64,000 bases of DNA from Hydractinia symbiolongicarpus (lineage: Eukaryota > Cnidaria > Hydrozoa > Anthoathecata > Hydractiniidae): the NCBI RefSeq assembly GCF_029227915.1, contig NC_079876.1:31097828-31161827 (forward strand), given 5' to 3'. Below are positions 1 through 12,096 of the stretch, one piece after another. The notes under the pieces were generated by a model that ran no database searches, had not been told where the DNA came from, and saw nothing but the letters and a program-made list of their open reading frames with translations. Position 1 is the stretch's first letter. Each line of letters opens with the position of its first letter. The translations under genes and the position numbers were made by a program.

Positions 1-195
1 AATATGTAAACAATTATCTCACTTTGTTCCTAATTTATGTGATTATCCAACAGCTGCGCAATATTGTTTTGGTTTGTGCGGTGGAACAAGAGGTAAAGTT
101 GTTTTTTCGACTTGCGCTGGAGAGAATGATTCAAATTATTTGTCTGTCAGGAATTGTTTTCGAACTTATCATCGATAAATTGACTTTTTTACCAG

Positions 196-2513
196 AGCTT
201 TTGTCTTGCGGAAAACGTCCACCACTCGGCCGACGAGTTCGTCGAATAGTAGGGGGTGTAAAAAGCAGACCAGGAGAATGGCCCTGGCAAGTCAGTCTAC
301 GATTGAACGGAACGCAATGGTGCGCTGGTGCGATTTTATCTGAACATTTTGTACTGTCTGCTGCCCATTGTTTTGGTGAGTCTTCGTTTTGTACTGCGCT
401 TATCAAACACTCCCTCGTTGTGTCACTAAGATTATCTTTCCTATAACTTCTTTGTTTTTCTTCGTCTTGTTTTCATAAAATGGGTTACCCAAATGATTTG
501 TGTTTAGTAAAATTCAATTTTGTATCAGGTGATTCTCAGTGTCCTATCACTCTGTAAAGCCCCGTGACAAATTACCTTTTTTTCCGCGCGTCTGGTCTAG
601 AGCTTTTTGGAAGTTCGCTACAACATCAAAATCTCATGGGTTCGAGTTTAGGAAAAACAAGAATTATTAGCAAAAGAAAAGAACGTTTGTAAGTAGGCTG
701 CACAAAAAATTAGCAGGTCTTTAGCAGCAAAGGATTTGTCATCCACTTAAAGTACAAAATGCATAACAAAGTAATAGCTTTAATGCTCTCCGGCTTGTAG
801 AATTCACAACAGAAATTAGGAAAACTTCGTTCCCACGGTATTTTGCTTCTTTAATGAACATGACTGCCCGTGGTAACAGCTCTAGATAAGAGACCCTGGA
901 GATGGAAATTTAGTCAGTAAGGCGAGATAATATAAGTAATTATCATTGTTTAGACGCTGGATATTCGAGCATAAATCCCGCAGATTGGCGTGTTCATGCT
1001 GGCGATCATGAATTGTTAGCCAAAGATAAATTAGAGCAAGAAGTTAGAGTTCGAAAGATTATTCTACATCCAAAATATAATTACAGTGTCCATAAAACAA
1101 CACAGAAATATTGGGGAGTCCTTCATAACGACGTCGGTAAGACAAGAGATATTTTATTAATTTAGCCTCATTTAAATAAATTTGAGTTTATTATTCATGA
1201 AATATATAGGCCAATTCTTGTAGGCCCAAAGCCACGTAATTTTAAGAATGTGGTGAGAATAGTTTTGGCGCGAAAAATTAAAGCTGATAAAAATATGTGC
1301 CTACCGGGTCGTAAGGTTATTTATTCAATTTCACGATAAAAATGGTTATTATAGAACAAGAACAATTCTCAATAATAAAATTCGAACGAGCTCGATTTGT
1401 GGATCTTTTTTAAGTTTTAAAAGCTAGCAGTAAATAAAAGGTAAAAACACGCATCTTTCTATAATTGCAGCCATATTACAGCTAAAAACTGCTATCAAAC
1501 TGAAACATTCCAACAAAGCAGCCATCTGTCTACCAGACAACCAAAAAATAATTCCAGATCTTTATGGTTGTTACGCTGTTGGTTGGGGACACACTTCATA
1601 TAACGGCACGCAACCTGATGAATTGCGTCACGCAAAAGTTTATACGGTACCGAATTCCATCTGCAACAGCGAGGTCGCTTATAACAACACAGTGAATCCA
1701 AAAGAGTTGATCTGCGCTGGTTATAAAGATGGCGGCATAGACGCGTGTAATTACGACAGTGGTGGAGCACTGGTTTGCAACAAGAAAGGTTTGTCGCAAT
1801 TTTATGACAATCAGCTTTCACTCGCAACTCCTCTCTATTATCTTACCGATTTCAGTTAATGTATAATAACCAGTTACTATGCATAATACCCAAATTTATC
1901 ACATTTCCTTCCACGCATATAATGTTTGTTTGTTCTTCCTTCTGTGTAACAAAAACATTTTCTAAAAATATGGATATAGATTGCTGTTTTTTTTAGTTGT
2001 CCAATTATTTTTGACTTTCGCTAACCATTTATAACAATCTGACGTAAAAATCGAATTCTTCTTTTACACTTTTTCTGGATTCGACACTCTCAAAAGTTAG
2101 GCCACCTTTTACATCATCCATGAGAAAAACACGTTTTCTTGTTTCGCGCCAATTAAATTTTGTGCAACTTACTGCGCGATAAAATAATTTTTTCGCACAG
2201 GAAAAAATTTTGGTGAAACCCACCTGCGTGAAAATTAAAACCGCGCGCAAAAACTAAGGTACCGGTTTCTCTCTCTGTACGATTTTATATTTCATGACAT
2301 TATATAGCAAATGCGATATATTTTTATCAAATTTGTTGCAACGTATGATTTTAGAGTTTTTAAACTTTACTATTACTCATAGATCGTTGGTATGCGACTG
2401 GAATCGTATCCTCTGGTTTTGAATGCGCGAGACCACATTCGTATGGTTTATATACTAATGTAGCAGAGTATAAAGAATGGATCATCGAGAACATTCTATT
2501 GAAAGCAGAATAA
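196..2513 (+). CDS. Trypsin-like S1 serine protease, 3' part, four exons
   Basis: Predicted secreted endopeptidase. Exons by splice sites and reading frame: about 196-375, 954-1136, 1471-1788 and 2383-2513, ending in TAA; all junctions keep frame (phase 1). Exon 1 has the activation site RRIVGG, then WPWQVSLR and the catalytic His in LSAAHCF. Exon 2 ends at HNDV, the Asp of the triad (normally NDIAL). Exon 3 has AVGWG and [13 protein letters not shown]: the catalytic Ser lies in YDSGG instead of GDSGG, and Asp six residues before it predicts trypsin-like cleavage after Lys/Arg. Exon 4 has [12 protein letters not shown] and YGLYTNV. The usual Trp before the Gly of the substrate wall is Ser, and PG before VYT is YG. 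The start codon and any signal peptide or N-terminal domain lie left of the window or in an unseen exon. The catalytic triad is intact, so it is probably functional; specificity is inferred. Confidence 0.88.
1862..1925 (+). repeat. Short dispersed repeat, also at about 6893-6950
   Basis: A stretch of about 60 bases inside the last intron of the protease gene (around ATGCATAAT...AAATTTATCACATTTCC) recurs in the same orientation just right of the small Helitron at 6768-6892. The family was not recognised. Confidence 0.4.
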
Positions 2514-2850
2514 TGAGCTGTCCAATATTTACGAAAAGAATACCTTATAAATTTTTAGCAGAATGATCCATGAAATCTGTTGTGTTTGATTCGTTTGTTT
2601 TCTGAATCGACTGGCAAAATTCTAACTCAAAACTTATATTCTTTATAAAATTGCGTTAAAGTGCGTATGTAAGTAAGTGACGTGAATTTTAACGTCCTAG
2701 GGGATCCTTTCCTAACGGCTGGCTCTTCTTTCCTTCCAATTGAAAGTATGCTATATCACCGCTAAAGATACGTATAGCATTGCTGTAACACAAGCCCATG
2801 TGCGATTAAAAGTTGCCTCTAAATGAACTGACAACACTACATTTGAAGTG
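2514..2850. other. Intergenic, nothing recognised
   Basis: AT-rich sequence downstream of the protease stop codon. No open frame, repeat family or RNA gene was recognised. Confidence 0.5.
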
Positions 2851-2922
2851 CGCTGCAGTGGGGACTCGAACCTGAAATCTTACGATTACAAACCGAGTGC
2901 ATTACTATTACACCATCTCCGC
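2851..2922 (-). repeat. tRNA-derived SINE head or degenerate tRNA-Thr-like pseudogene
   Basis: On the minus strand this 72-base stretch has the length of a tRNA, an A-box-like GGTGTAATAGTAATGC, a 4-bp D stem (GTGT/GCAC) and a clear B box GGTTCGAGTCC. The loop in anticodon position reads TTTGTAA (anticodon TGT, threonine). The acceptor, anticodon and T stems have several mismatches, so I do not call a working tRNA. A tRNA-derived SINE or a tRNA pseudogene is the likelier reading. Confidence 0.5.
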
Positions 2923-4560
2923 TTAAAGGTTAAAGCTCTTTTGATAATCAACACGTTATTTATTAATCAACAAGTTATTGGATGCCTATATGTTGATAGT
3001 GAACGCAACAGAAACTAGATGAAAAGATAGGGAGACGTGAGAACTAGCAAGATTCAGAGCTCAACCGAAATATCAGTCCAAACGTACATGTCAATCAGCT
3101 ATTCTCCTTTTTTTAGACCACCCTTTTGTGTATGCAAAAAGTCGTTTAACGCCTTAGGGCGAAGTTTGCCTAAATATTACCAAAATTTTACCCAGTTGGC
3201 AAAAGAGCCAATCCTGGAGGTTCGATATATATTTTATTCAATCAGCATGTTTAAACTGTCCCCAGGCGTCTTGGCTGTTACTAGGGGACACTTTAAGGGA
3301 CTTGGATGTTGTTGGAGCTTTATTGACTAATGACTATTGAAAAATATGTTTCTAGGGCCGGTAACTTAGGAACTGGTAAGAAAACCGACTTTATCTCCTT
3401 CTTGGGTAGCTAGGGGCCACCAGGGTATGTATGACGGCAAAAGACCGTCGTTTCCACAACAGGAGGGCTGTGCTGAATTTGAAAAACTTTGGTCCAAAGC
3501 GGTCCTTAGTTACCTACGCGGGAAGAGACATTAATTATTTCAAATGAGACGTTAGTTATAATGTCGCTGAAAAATCCAATTTTGATGACGCCGTCAATTT
3601 TGATGACTCCGTCAATTAAGTTTACTATGATTGTGATGACCATTGTCTAAAAAATTGTGACGACATTACCGGGTGGAGCCAAATGTTTTGGAAAATATAC
3701 AAGTTATAAAAATATTATTAGCCATAAACTTTCAAAAAATGAGCATGTAATTCAAAAGAAGTTAAAATTTTATTTGCCGCGGGCACCTAATGCCCTTCCT
3801 CCTTCATTGCTAATTTGGTTAATGTGCGAAGATTTTTTTAGTGACGATCAACCTGAAAGTTCTGAAACGGGATAATTTCCCCTAGTTTTGGGAAATTTGT
3901 CTAATTTTCGTCCTAGTATTAACTTTGTTATTACAGAACGTTTTTTCTAGGAGATGGGTGGATTTGACCACATCAAATAACTTTTGAATAGTTTAAGATA
4001 TTTTGATTTTGATAGTAACGAAAGAAAAAGTGTTAATGTTGCTTTATAAAATAAAATGCATTGGTTACAGAACAAGATTATGTGGCAGATCCACTGTCAA
4101 ATAAATTAGAAACGCGTAGAAATAACTGACGTCTTCTCCAGTGGTAACTAAAGGCAACCTGGACCGAAATTGGTTCGTTACATCATCAAGAACTCAATAA
4201 ACATAACATCAATAAAGTCTTGACTGTGATCCTCTAGATTACTTTTTATCAGCATTTCAATGTCTACACTATAGAGTTACGGCTATAAAAATTTCTAAAA
4301 CAATATATTTTACTGTGTGGACAAGTAAAAGGGGGTTTTCCATGGGCCAATCAATTAGTCCTATACAAAAATATTCCAAATCCGTGTATGCGTGACAAAC
4401 GAACTGGGTGCGCTTTAACAAATCCCAAAAAAATAATATTCTACTTGTTAACCTTGTTGACAGTCTGCCACGACGTCAATACGTTAAAAAAGCACGACAT
4501 TCTTCTAGGGTCAATAAATTGCAAATGGATGGAAACTTATAATTATTTAGAAATATTTGT
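2923..4560. other. Intergenic, nothing recognised
   Basis: No gene was identified. A small direct repeat of about 19 bases (TTGATGAC-CCGTCAAT, two units) lies near 3580-3620. Open frames here (e.g. 3037-3330) have low-complexity translations without recognisable domains. Confidence 0.5.
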
Positions 4561-5100
4561 TAAAGGCGCATAGAATGAAGCCTTGTGGCACATTGCTCGA
4601 TATAGATTCAGTGCTTGATTTTGCGCCAGGAATTTTTTTGCGTTCTGTTAATTAAATAGTCCGTGAACCACACCAATTCTCGATGTTGTATTCCACAAAG
4701 AGGTAGCTTGTTTAACAAAACATTATAACTGATTGTATCAAACGCTCCAACAAGCAAAAAAGTGGCGTATGTTGTCACACAATAATGTTGCAGCCATGTT
4801 TGTCAATCCTTTGCTGCGGAAACCGTATCGTCCATATCTAGTAACTGTTCCTTTTCCAGGGATTCAATAAAAGCTTCGTGTACTGCTTTCTCGAGAATCT
4901 TAAGGCAACAGGCAACACAGATATTAAATAATAGTTTCCAGGAACAGAAATGTTACTGGATTGGTATATGAATGCTGTTTTAGAAATTTTCGAAATGTGC
5001 TAATTGTTTAGATATAAATTACTACCATCTGGTAAAAGTCCAGGAGAAAGGTTGTCTGTTCTTGTGGCTTTTTGTCTCTTAACTTTCCGTACAAAAAAAT
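4560..5100 (-). pseudogene. Non-LTR retrotransposon reverse transcriptase remnant (CR1/L2/Jockey-like)
   Basis: Translating the minus strand across several frames gives, in order, TDNLSPGLLPDGSN, NYYLISVLPVALRILEKAV (the NYRPISVLP...ILEK block), GAFDTISYNVLLNKLPLCGI (the A-motif region, normally KAFDTIxHxxLLxKL), WFTDYLINRTQ, and a decayed PQGSIL-like block near 4575. This is the fingers and palm region of a non-LTR reverse transcriptase. Stops and frameshifts between the blocks show that it is dead. The catalytic YADD box was not found in a clean frame. Confidence 0.68.
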
Positions 5101-6220
5101 TTAAGACACAATTCACTTGAAACTTTGAGCTTCTTGCTTTAGGAAGACTCCATGTAAAGTCGATGACAGGAAAAGCTAGTTATATACTTAGGACTATACC
5201 AGATGACATAGAGAATGTACTGAAGCCTTTTAGGACATAATTTAACTTATTTGAATCTCGTGGATTTTATGTTGCATGAGGAGATACATCTTTTTTAGAG
5301 CTATTGAAATCATACGCGATGCAAAAACATGTGCTGCATTAAAAAAGAACGAACTCATCTTTAGAACGAACTCATCAATCAATTTAATTCATGCAAAGTG
5401 TTGTGTGCAGATGTTTGTAGCTAAATATAAAAAACTAGCTAATAGCCCGACGGACGGACGGACGGTCTCAAATATTTCACTCTAAGTTCACATTAAACAT
5501 TTTACATTTATAATCTTATTTTTCAAGGCTAACTAATACACGTTAATTTTAGATGCTTTCTAAAAAATCATGCTTTTTTCTTGCGACAAGAGATCTTAAA
5601 TAAACTTTAGCATACAGAAATAAAACAAAACAATTATTCATCATATCAAAAGATTCATAATGGCTCTTCCCGCGCTTTACAAAGATTTTGCTTAAAAGTA
5701 TGTCAGAAGTGAACTGTGCAAACATCATTAGATGGACTTGAAATTTTTAAAGATATTTTCTTACACATTAATTGTGCCACAGTTACAACGGCGCATGTGT
5801 TTTAAACCAGTTTCTGCAACACGTATTTTTTAAATTTTTTTACAACCTACAAAAACACATATGTTTTCTCGTGCTTTTAATGTTTACATATCCTCTAAAA
5901 ATGATTGGTTTATAAAATTCAAAAGCCAGTTAGACCACAGCCTTGAATGGCTTTTAAAAAACGAATACAAACGCAATTATTCAGCAAATCTGTGAACATC
6001 CAGTGAACTTTGCATCTCGCATAGCTTTAAAAGGCACCACTTTCAATAAAGTGTAATTGTAGAATCTTCCGGATATTTACTAAAATTTGCGTGTTTCATG
6101 CTCAGTTATAAGCGTAATTCGAATTAGCTATTTTGATTTAAGCATTGAATCTATTCTGAAGCATTTTGTATGAAGTCGAGTCACCTTCTTTCTGGGTTTT
6201 TTTGCGTCCTTCTAAGTTGC
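5101..6220. other. Intergenic, nothing recognised
   Basis: AT-rich sequence with a run of four GACG units near 5450-5465. No coding or RNA feature was recognised. Confidence 0.45.
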
Positions 6221-6475
6221 TTTTTGTTGCTATGACAGGGTAACAACGGTTTGTAAACACTCTTTTTATTTCAGCTATATATCGTTGCGGGAAAGTTAAA
6301 AAATATGTTGCAGTTTTACCACTAAATAGGTGTATGAGCTTCAATTGATTTACGACATACTGTATGCCTGTACTAAAGCGCTCCACTTGATCGTGTGGCA
6401 CATTTTACGACTCCTATTAAGCGCTCCACAGAGAATGTTCAATGCCGAATAACACCTTTACTTGTGGCTTACCCA
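6220..6475 (+). mobile_element. Fragment of the large Helitron family, 3' part without terminus
   Basis: This stretch (pieces GTAACAACGGTTTGTAAAC, CCTGTACTAAAGCGCTCCAC, ACTTGTGGCTTACCC) matches the 3' half of the elements at 22450-24082 and 51638-53150. It stops just before the place where they carry the terminal hairpin and CTAG, so this copy is truncated. Confidence 0.6.
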
Positions 6476-6767
6476 ATTTTAAAATTTCGTTGTAACGACA
6501 TTATAATGTGAAAAAAAATTCTATGAATTCTATGAGTCTATGAAGATACCTTTGTTACACATTTCCAGTGTCAGTAAAGTGACAATGAATGGCAAATAAC
6601 TAAAATTTACCCTCTCGTGTTACACATGCTGAGAATAAAAGTCTGTTTAATTCTCTAGTAACCATAAAAACCTTTAGCTTCAGGGACATTTTTTGTGTAT
6701 ATTTTATGGAGATATAATCATTTGGAAATTCAGTCCTGGGTAGTGAGTATAAGAATATTATTATTAA

Positions 6768-6892
6768 CTAGTTGTAAGCCCGTGAAACAAATCCACAGGG
6801 TCGCCCGTCCTTTATATATCGCCTATCGTGTTTCTGTAACAAAAAGACAAATAGACGCACAAAAAGGCGGAATACGGCTATTATAATAGAGA
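6768..6892 (-). mobile_element. Small non-autonomous Helitron, 125 bp
   Basis: On the minus strand it starts TCTCTATTATAATAGCCGTA and ends with an imperfect hairpin (CCTGTGGATTTG...CACGGGCTTA) followed by CTAG. It is a shortened relative of the elements at 24083-24267 and 51486-51637. A 5' TC end, a 3' hairpin and a terminal CTRR are the known Helitron signature. No coding sequence. Confidence 0.65.
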
Positions 6893-7183
6893 TATGCATA
6901 ATAATCAGTTAGCATGCATAATTTTTAAATTTATCACATTTCCGTAACATATAAGGGGGTCATTGTTGATGCAAACAATGCTTTATCCTGGCAACAAAGC
7001 TTTATCTTTTCCATTGTTCGTCTCCCTAGTGAATCTTTCACATGACTTACAGCTAGTCATCTCGTTAATAACTGGAACGTGTTTTTGTTTGTATTGCAAC
7101 CCATTTCGAACCTGTGGGGAAGCTCTTTTAGCCTCCCTCCCGTTCCATTTTTTTGGAATGACTCCTGAAGCATATCGTTTTAA

Positions 7184-7850
7184 CCCTATTCGGTCCAGGG
7201 TTATTCGAACATATTATGACCGGGGGACGGATTCCGCCCCCTCTCATTAACTTTTCATGGCTTGTTCAAATTAAATTAAACTTGACATACTTATAGTACG
7301 TCACAAAAGGAACAAAATAAATTTTTGCTTGCGTCAGCACATTTTTATCAAAAGCTTGAAATTTTTTCAAAATTCCACTTTCTCCATAAATTTCAGTTAC
7401 TTTAGTTCTAAAGGGAATTTTTACATTATGTTTGAAGCTACTGAAAAAATAAAAGATATTTAACATATATTCCGGTTTTTACGTGGATCGCATAAAAAAT
7501 TGCAAAAAATTGCCCGAAAATCCGGGAAATCGGATTGATCACGTGTCCAAATTATGCAAAATGATTCTTCTTAATAAAACAAAGTTGTGTTGCAAGTTTG
7601 AAGTTCCAAGGATAATCCTGGCAGGAGTTATTAAATTTTTCCCATTATAAGGATTTCTTAGAGATTTTTAGGGGTAGTTTCGAGTAATGGACAATATCAA
7701 AGCCTCTGAAAGGTATGGGACCTAAGTATTTGGCATGCAGGTGTCTAATAGATAAATATTGAAACTCAGTAAGTTTCATAGCCATGCAAAGTAGCATTAA
7801 GGTGTTATTCAAGAAAAACCGTCAGGGGGGGGGGGGGAATCCGTTCCAAA
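7184..7850 (+). mobile_element. piggyBac-type MITE, right end lost
   Basis: It is preceded by TTAA and begins CCCTATTCGGTCCAGGG, followed by a G/C-rich subterminal hairpin (GGACGGATTCCGCCCCC). The interior matches the complete copy at 46237-46983. The match runs to the poly-G tract near 7830-7843, but the terminal CCGGACCGAATAGGG is missing. No coding capacity. Confidence 0.75.
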
Positions 7851-10480
7851 ACATTTTCTTCCATTTACGCTAAACAGTATGCTTCCTATAAAAATAACCC
7901 TGTTCACAAGTGCTTTAGGGAATAATCAAACACGCCGCATCCTTAGGACGTGACTCCTCTAACTAATTAGTGCTATTGTCTAACGTTACCTGTACTTAAT
8001 GTGCGTTCAAGTCCTAAATTATTTAAAATAATTCTGTTTGTACGATTTGAGTTTTTTTTTTTTTTTTTTTTGATTGCATTGTCCATATTCTTCTTTACAA
8101 TAATATATTTTGATGACATTTTTGTCGTATAAAGACAGATAAACGCATTATACAAAACAGCGGAAATTTAATTAAAGTTTGGAAAGCTTAATTTAATCTT
8201 TAATTTATATTATGCAAAGTGGATATATGAACAAAGTCCGTTATTGACATTAAGTCATATACATTCTTGACAAGTACAAGAATTCGCAATGCATCATAAT
8301 TTATTCATTGTTTTCATTGTCAGATGTCTAGCTTTGCTTTAGTAAATGTGAACACGCTTAGCGAGTTTTTATTGAACCCAACGCTTAATACACGCGTCTT
8401 ATCTCGTTTTGTAGTCTGCTACCTATATCCATCAACAAAATTCACCAAAAGAGCTACCTAATGTTCACGTCACTTTTATTTTCCGTATGGTACTTCGTCC
8501 AAAAGAGACTGGTGATGGATTTTGTAAAAAAACTTAAAACAGCAGTTGCGACGAAATTATTCCAAAAATTAGTAACCGATAATTTGTGCTTTTAAGTTGT
8601 TTATACTCTGCAACCGTATTATTTAATATACACTTCTGTAGTTTTCCCTAAGTTTATCAGAAATCAAATTTTCTTTTTCATTCCATGAAGTCGATTTCCT
8701 CTTATAACTTTTAATTTAAAAATATAATCAGCAAATTGTCAGCTGTTGTGCCATGTAAAAGAAATACTTCTCAATAGGCCTGTTCACACTATGACATCAT
8801 TAGTTTTTTAAAACAAGAAATCTATTGATTAGAAACAACCAATCAAATGGTATATTACACTGTCAAAACATTGTTTTCTAATGATCCGTACGTTTTACTC
8901 TACCACAGGAAGTTTTAGCTTACCGAAAACAGGCAGGAGTTGAAATTGAGAACGAAGAAAGGTAAAAAAGGTAAGAATTTTATAGTCGTGTATTTTATTT
9001 AAGTTATGCTTATAAAACATTTTTTTAGTTTTCTTTTTCTAGTGGTATGCATTTGTTTTTTAAAAATATCCATTGTGGTATATACCCTACAAGAATATGT
9101 TATGATGCATCTGGTAAAAAAAGAGATTAAGTGAATAAGTTGTAGTTACCTTCGTCTATGAATCCGTTAGAGAAAATAAATTAAGTTTAACAGTTTTTTA
9201 TATTTTAGAAGGTTTTATGTATTTTGATCTACTTTTACTTTTAAGTATTACTTATTTTCTTTAATAATAAGTTGAAGGAAAAGCCCTGTAAAGTTGTACG
9301 TTGGTCAATGTCTATTCTGTTCTCTGATAAAAACAGAGATATTATTTTTGAAGTATAAAGAAGTGTTATAGCCAGAGAAGTTACGAAATTTAGTATGTAA
9401 TAATTTCATTTCAGACATTTTAAAAATGTAGAGTACACCTTTTAAAGCAAGGTGTTTTCTCAGCTTAAGAAAAACGATAGACAACTAGAAACCTTTTTGG
9501 TGAGTAGAAAAGCTTTGCAATTTTTCACCTAAAAATAATGGGATACTTTTCTAATAATAAATATCTCCTTTCTTTCAGTATGTTCGTATAATTTAGATGT
9601 TGTCAAATCTGGCTAAATTTGCACACATACACATATATATAGCAAAGTTGAACAAAAAAATAGTATTGTAGACCTTTCCATCAAGCATATACGAAAAGAA
9701 AGTTTTCCACACACTTTTACAGTGTTATGCAGATGTCATGATTCCACACATGGTATTACTAACCCTTTTCTTACCTTAAACACTTAAAAAATGATTCAGA
9801 ATAGAACCATTTCAAGAATTATAAAATAGAAAAAAAGAATTGAAGAAAGGTCAAATCTACTGGTTCTTGTAAAAAAATAAAAAAGGCCTACATGAGAGCA
9901 GGGTTTTCTCAAGATAAAATATAGTTTTAGAAAAAAAAATAAAATAAAAAATTTAAACTGTAAAATGATAGTATCTACATTTTTCCCCACAATCTTTTCT
10001 GATGTTTTTCTACTCCAACTTTCCCTGATAATGTACATTGTTCATAATATAGTAAAAGTTAGTTAGTAAATATAATGGGTTATTTGAAAACCTTTATGAC
10101 TATTGAATAAATTAGATCCAAAATTTCCTACTTCCTTGTTAACAGCATCATTTTGAAGATTAAAATGCGTTCTGGGGGAGAGATTGACATTTCCATAAGA
10201 GTATTTGTGATGGACAGTTTTCAAAAAAATTTAGTAGTTTCTTTGAGTGGAAAAAACCTGGGGCTTCTTATAGGCCTGTATTTCTGAAGTGTATTTTATT
10301 ACCCATCATACGAGAACCCAATTTGATCTAAATCTCAAAGGTCAAGTTTTAAGTGCATTTAACAAACCCGATTGTCCAGTTTCACATCATAGCATTTTAA
10401 TTTTAACGATAAATCGTGTTTCAAAACAGGGAGGATGCTATCAAAACTTTTTAATATACTTTATGGAGAAAAGAGCTTAA
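7851..10480. other. Intergenic, nothing firm
   Basis: AT-rich, with a T homopolymer at about 8051-8071. A possible exon at about 8910-8967 (acceptor CTACCACAG, then an open frame) was seen. It could be a 5' untranslated exon of the gene starting at 12097, but nothing confirms this. Confidence 0.4.
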
Positions 10481-10500
10481 ATGTTTAAAAGAGTTTTTAA

Positions 10501-10703
10501 TCCTTTTTAAGAGTAAAAAATATAACATGCCACATAACTTTATACAAAGGTCGTAAAGACGAATAAGGTAAAACTATAGCTGGTATAAAGCCATGACATA
10601 GTTTTAACTCTTAAAAAGGATTTATAATCCTTTTTAAAAAGGTAAAGAAATAATACTTCACAAAGAACTTTTATACGGGAACTCATAGCGACGAATCAGG
10701 TAA
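10501..10703 (+). repeat. Diverged tandem duplication, about 75-bp units
   Basis: Two related stretches (10501-10573 and 10628-10703) both begin TCCTTTTTAA and both end GACGAATMAGGTAAAA, with a spacer. The function is unknown. Confidence 0.5.
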
Positions 10704-10968
10704 AAGGAATGAATCAGCATCAATAAATTGTTAATGTCATCATAAGTGAAACACGGAAAGATGCCACAATCTATATAAATGGTACTTGTGCACGTTCTGT
10801 TTTTATTCTGTTCAACATATTCAACATATTTTCTGTTTTTTACATAAAACTAGTTGTGAAAAAAAATCATGAAAATGTGGTGTTTGTTATGTCATGTTAT
10901 GAGTTGAGTCAACTAAAACATGATTACATCAGAAAAACACTCAAAAATTTTATCACAATTAGCAATTA

Positions 10969-11193
10969 TTAAAATTTGGAAATTTCGTCCCATATTATTA
11001 ACACTCTTTTACACTTTTTGCTAGGTTTTTTTCTTTTGATATAAATTTTTGACCCTGATAAATAGGTCATTGGTTTAAAATAAACCTCTTTTTTAAAAGT
11101 GTTTCTAGCCTGATAATAATCGTTTAAAGTAAAACGGGTTGTCCTTGCTGATTTTTTGTTAATTCTTTTCCATAATCTTTTTTGTGTGTTCAC
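10969..11193 (-). pseudogene. Possible non-LTR retrotransposon ORF2 linker fragment
   Basis: The minus-strand frame contains KRLWKRINKKSARTTRF, then YYQARNTFKKEVYF. This resembles the basic linker between the endonuclease and reverse transcriptase of non-LTR elements (KLW+R...ARN.YKK). No catalytic motif is present and the match is short, so the call is weak. Confidence 0.25.
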
Positions 11194-12096
11194 GTCTAAA
11201 AAATTAATCTGATTAATATTGCCAAAATGAATTAAAAAAGAGAGAATTAATTAAGAAAAAGCAATTAAAAAAACATCAACATCACATGTTGCTATAGCAC
11301 CGTGTCAGCAACCTCGTTCCCATGTCTATTTTGCGATTTTTTACCAGACCAAAGCTTTGGAAACTTTCCTAAAATGTCAACTTGAACGATTTGTGTTTTT
11401 TTTAAATTCACAACATTGTTTTGTTAGACTTTAAAACATTTCCCTTTTCAACTATAATGGTGGTGGGGATAACAATACCTCTGCACTTATTACATAGATT
11501 GACTCCAAATTGCATTTAGCCTGTCATTACAATATTTATATTATCCAATGACAATGACTCGTGCTAATAGCGCAATATTTTTAAAGTCGAAATTCTGAAT
11601 TATTTAAACCAAATGCGTTTCCTCTAACATTCATGTTTTCTTAATATACAATGCCCCACATGCCCCATATGAATTGAAAAAATAAGCACAATCAACATAT
11701 GTTGTTATATGTTGTCTCACTGGTAACGTAAACACAGATAAAATTAGATTCTTTTCTTGTTTTTTGGGTTGGCATTGAACCCTTCTATCTGTGGGAAAAA
11801 TTCAATTTTCCTTTCTTGTAGACTGTAATCAGCTTAGCAGGACGATGAACACGCCATGCTAAATATCTCACAATAAGATGAATATAATCGAATGAAACTC
11901 CTTAAGAAACAAAATAAAATGTTAAAGTGTGTGAGCAACATTATTGCTACACTCGGTATAGCATTTTAAACAAAATATTGAATTTGAAAATACATCTAAA
12001 GGTTATCATTTCATCATTGCTTTTTTGTCCCTATATTTTACTCTTTAGTTGTACCGGTTAGAAATATTCATCAATGTTTTTGGATAAAAAACAAAT

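Noticed and set aside
9796-10038. Minus-strand 80-residue ORF rich in Phe and Leu
   Set aside because: Low-complexity translation of poly-A/T tracts.
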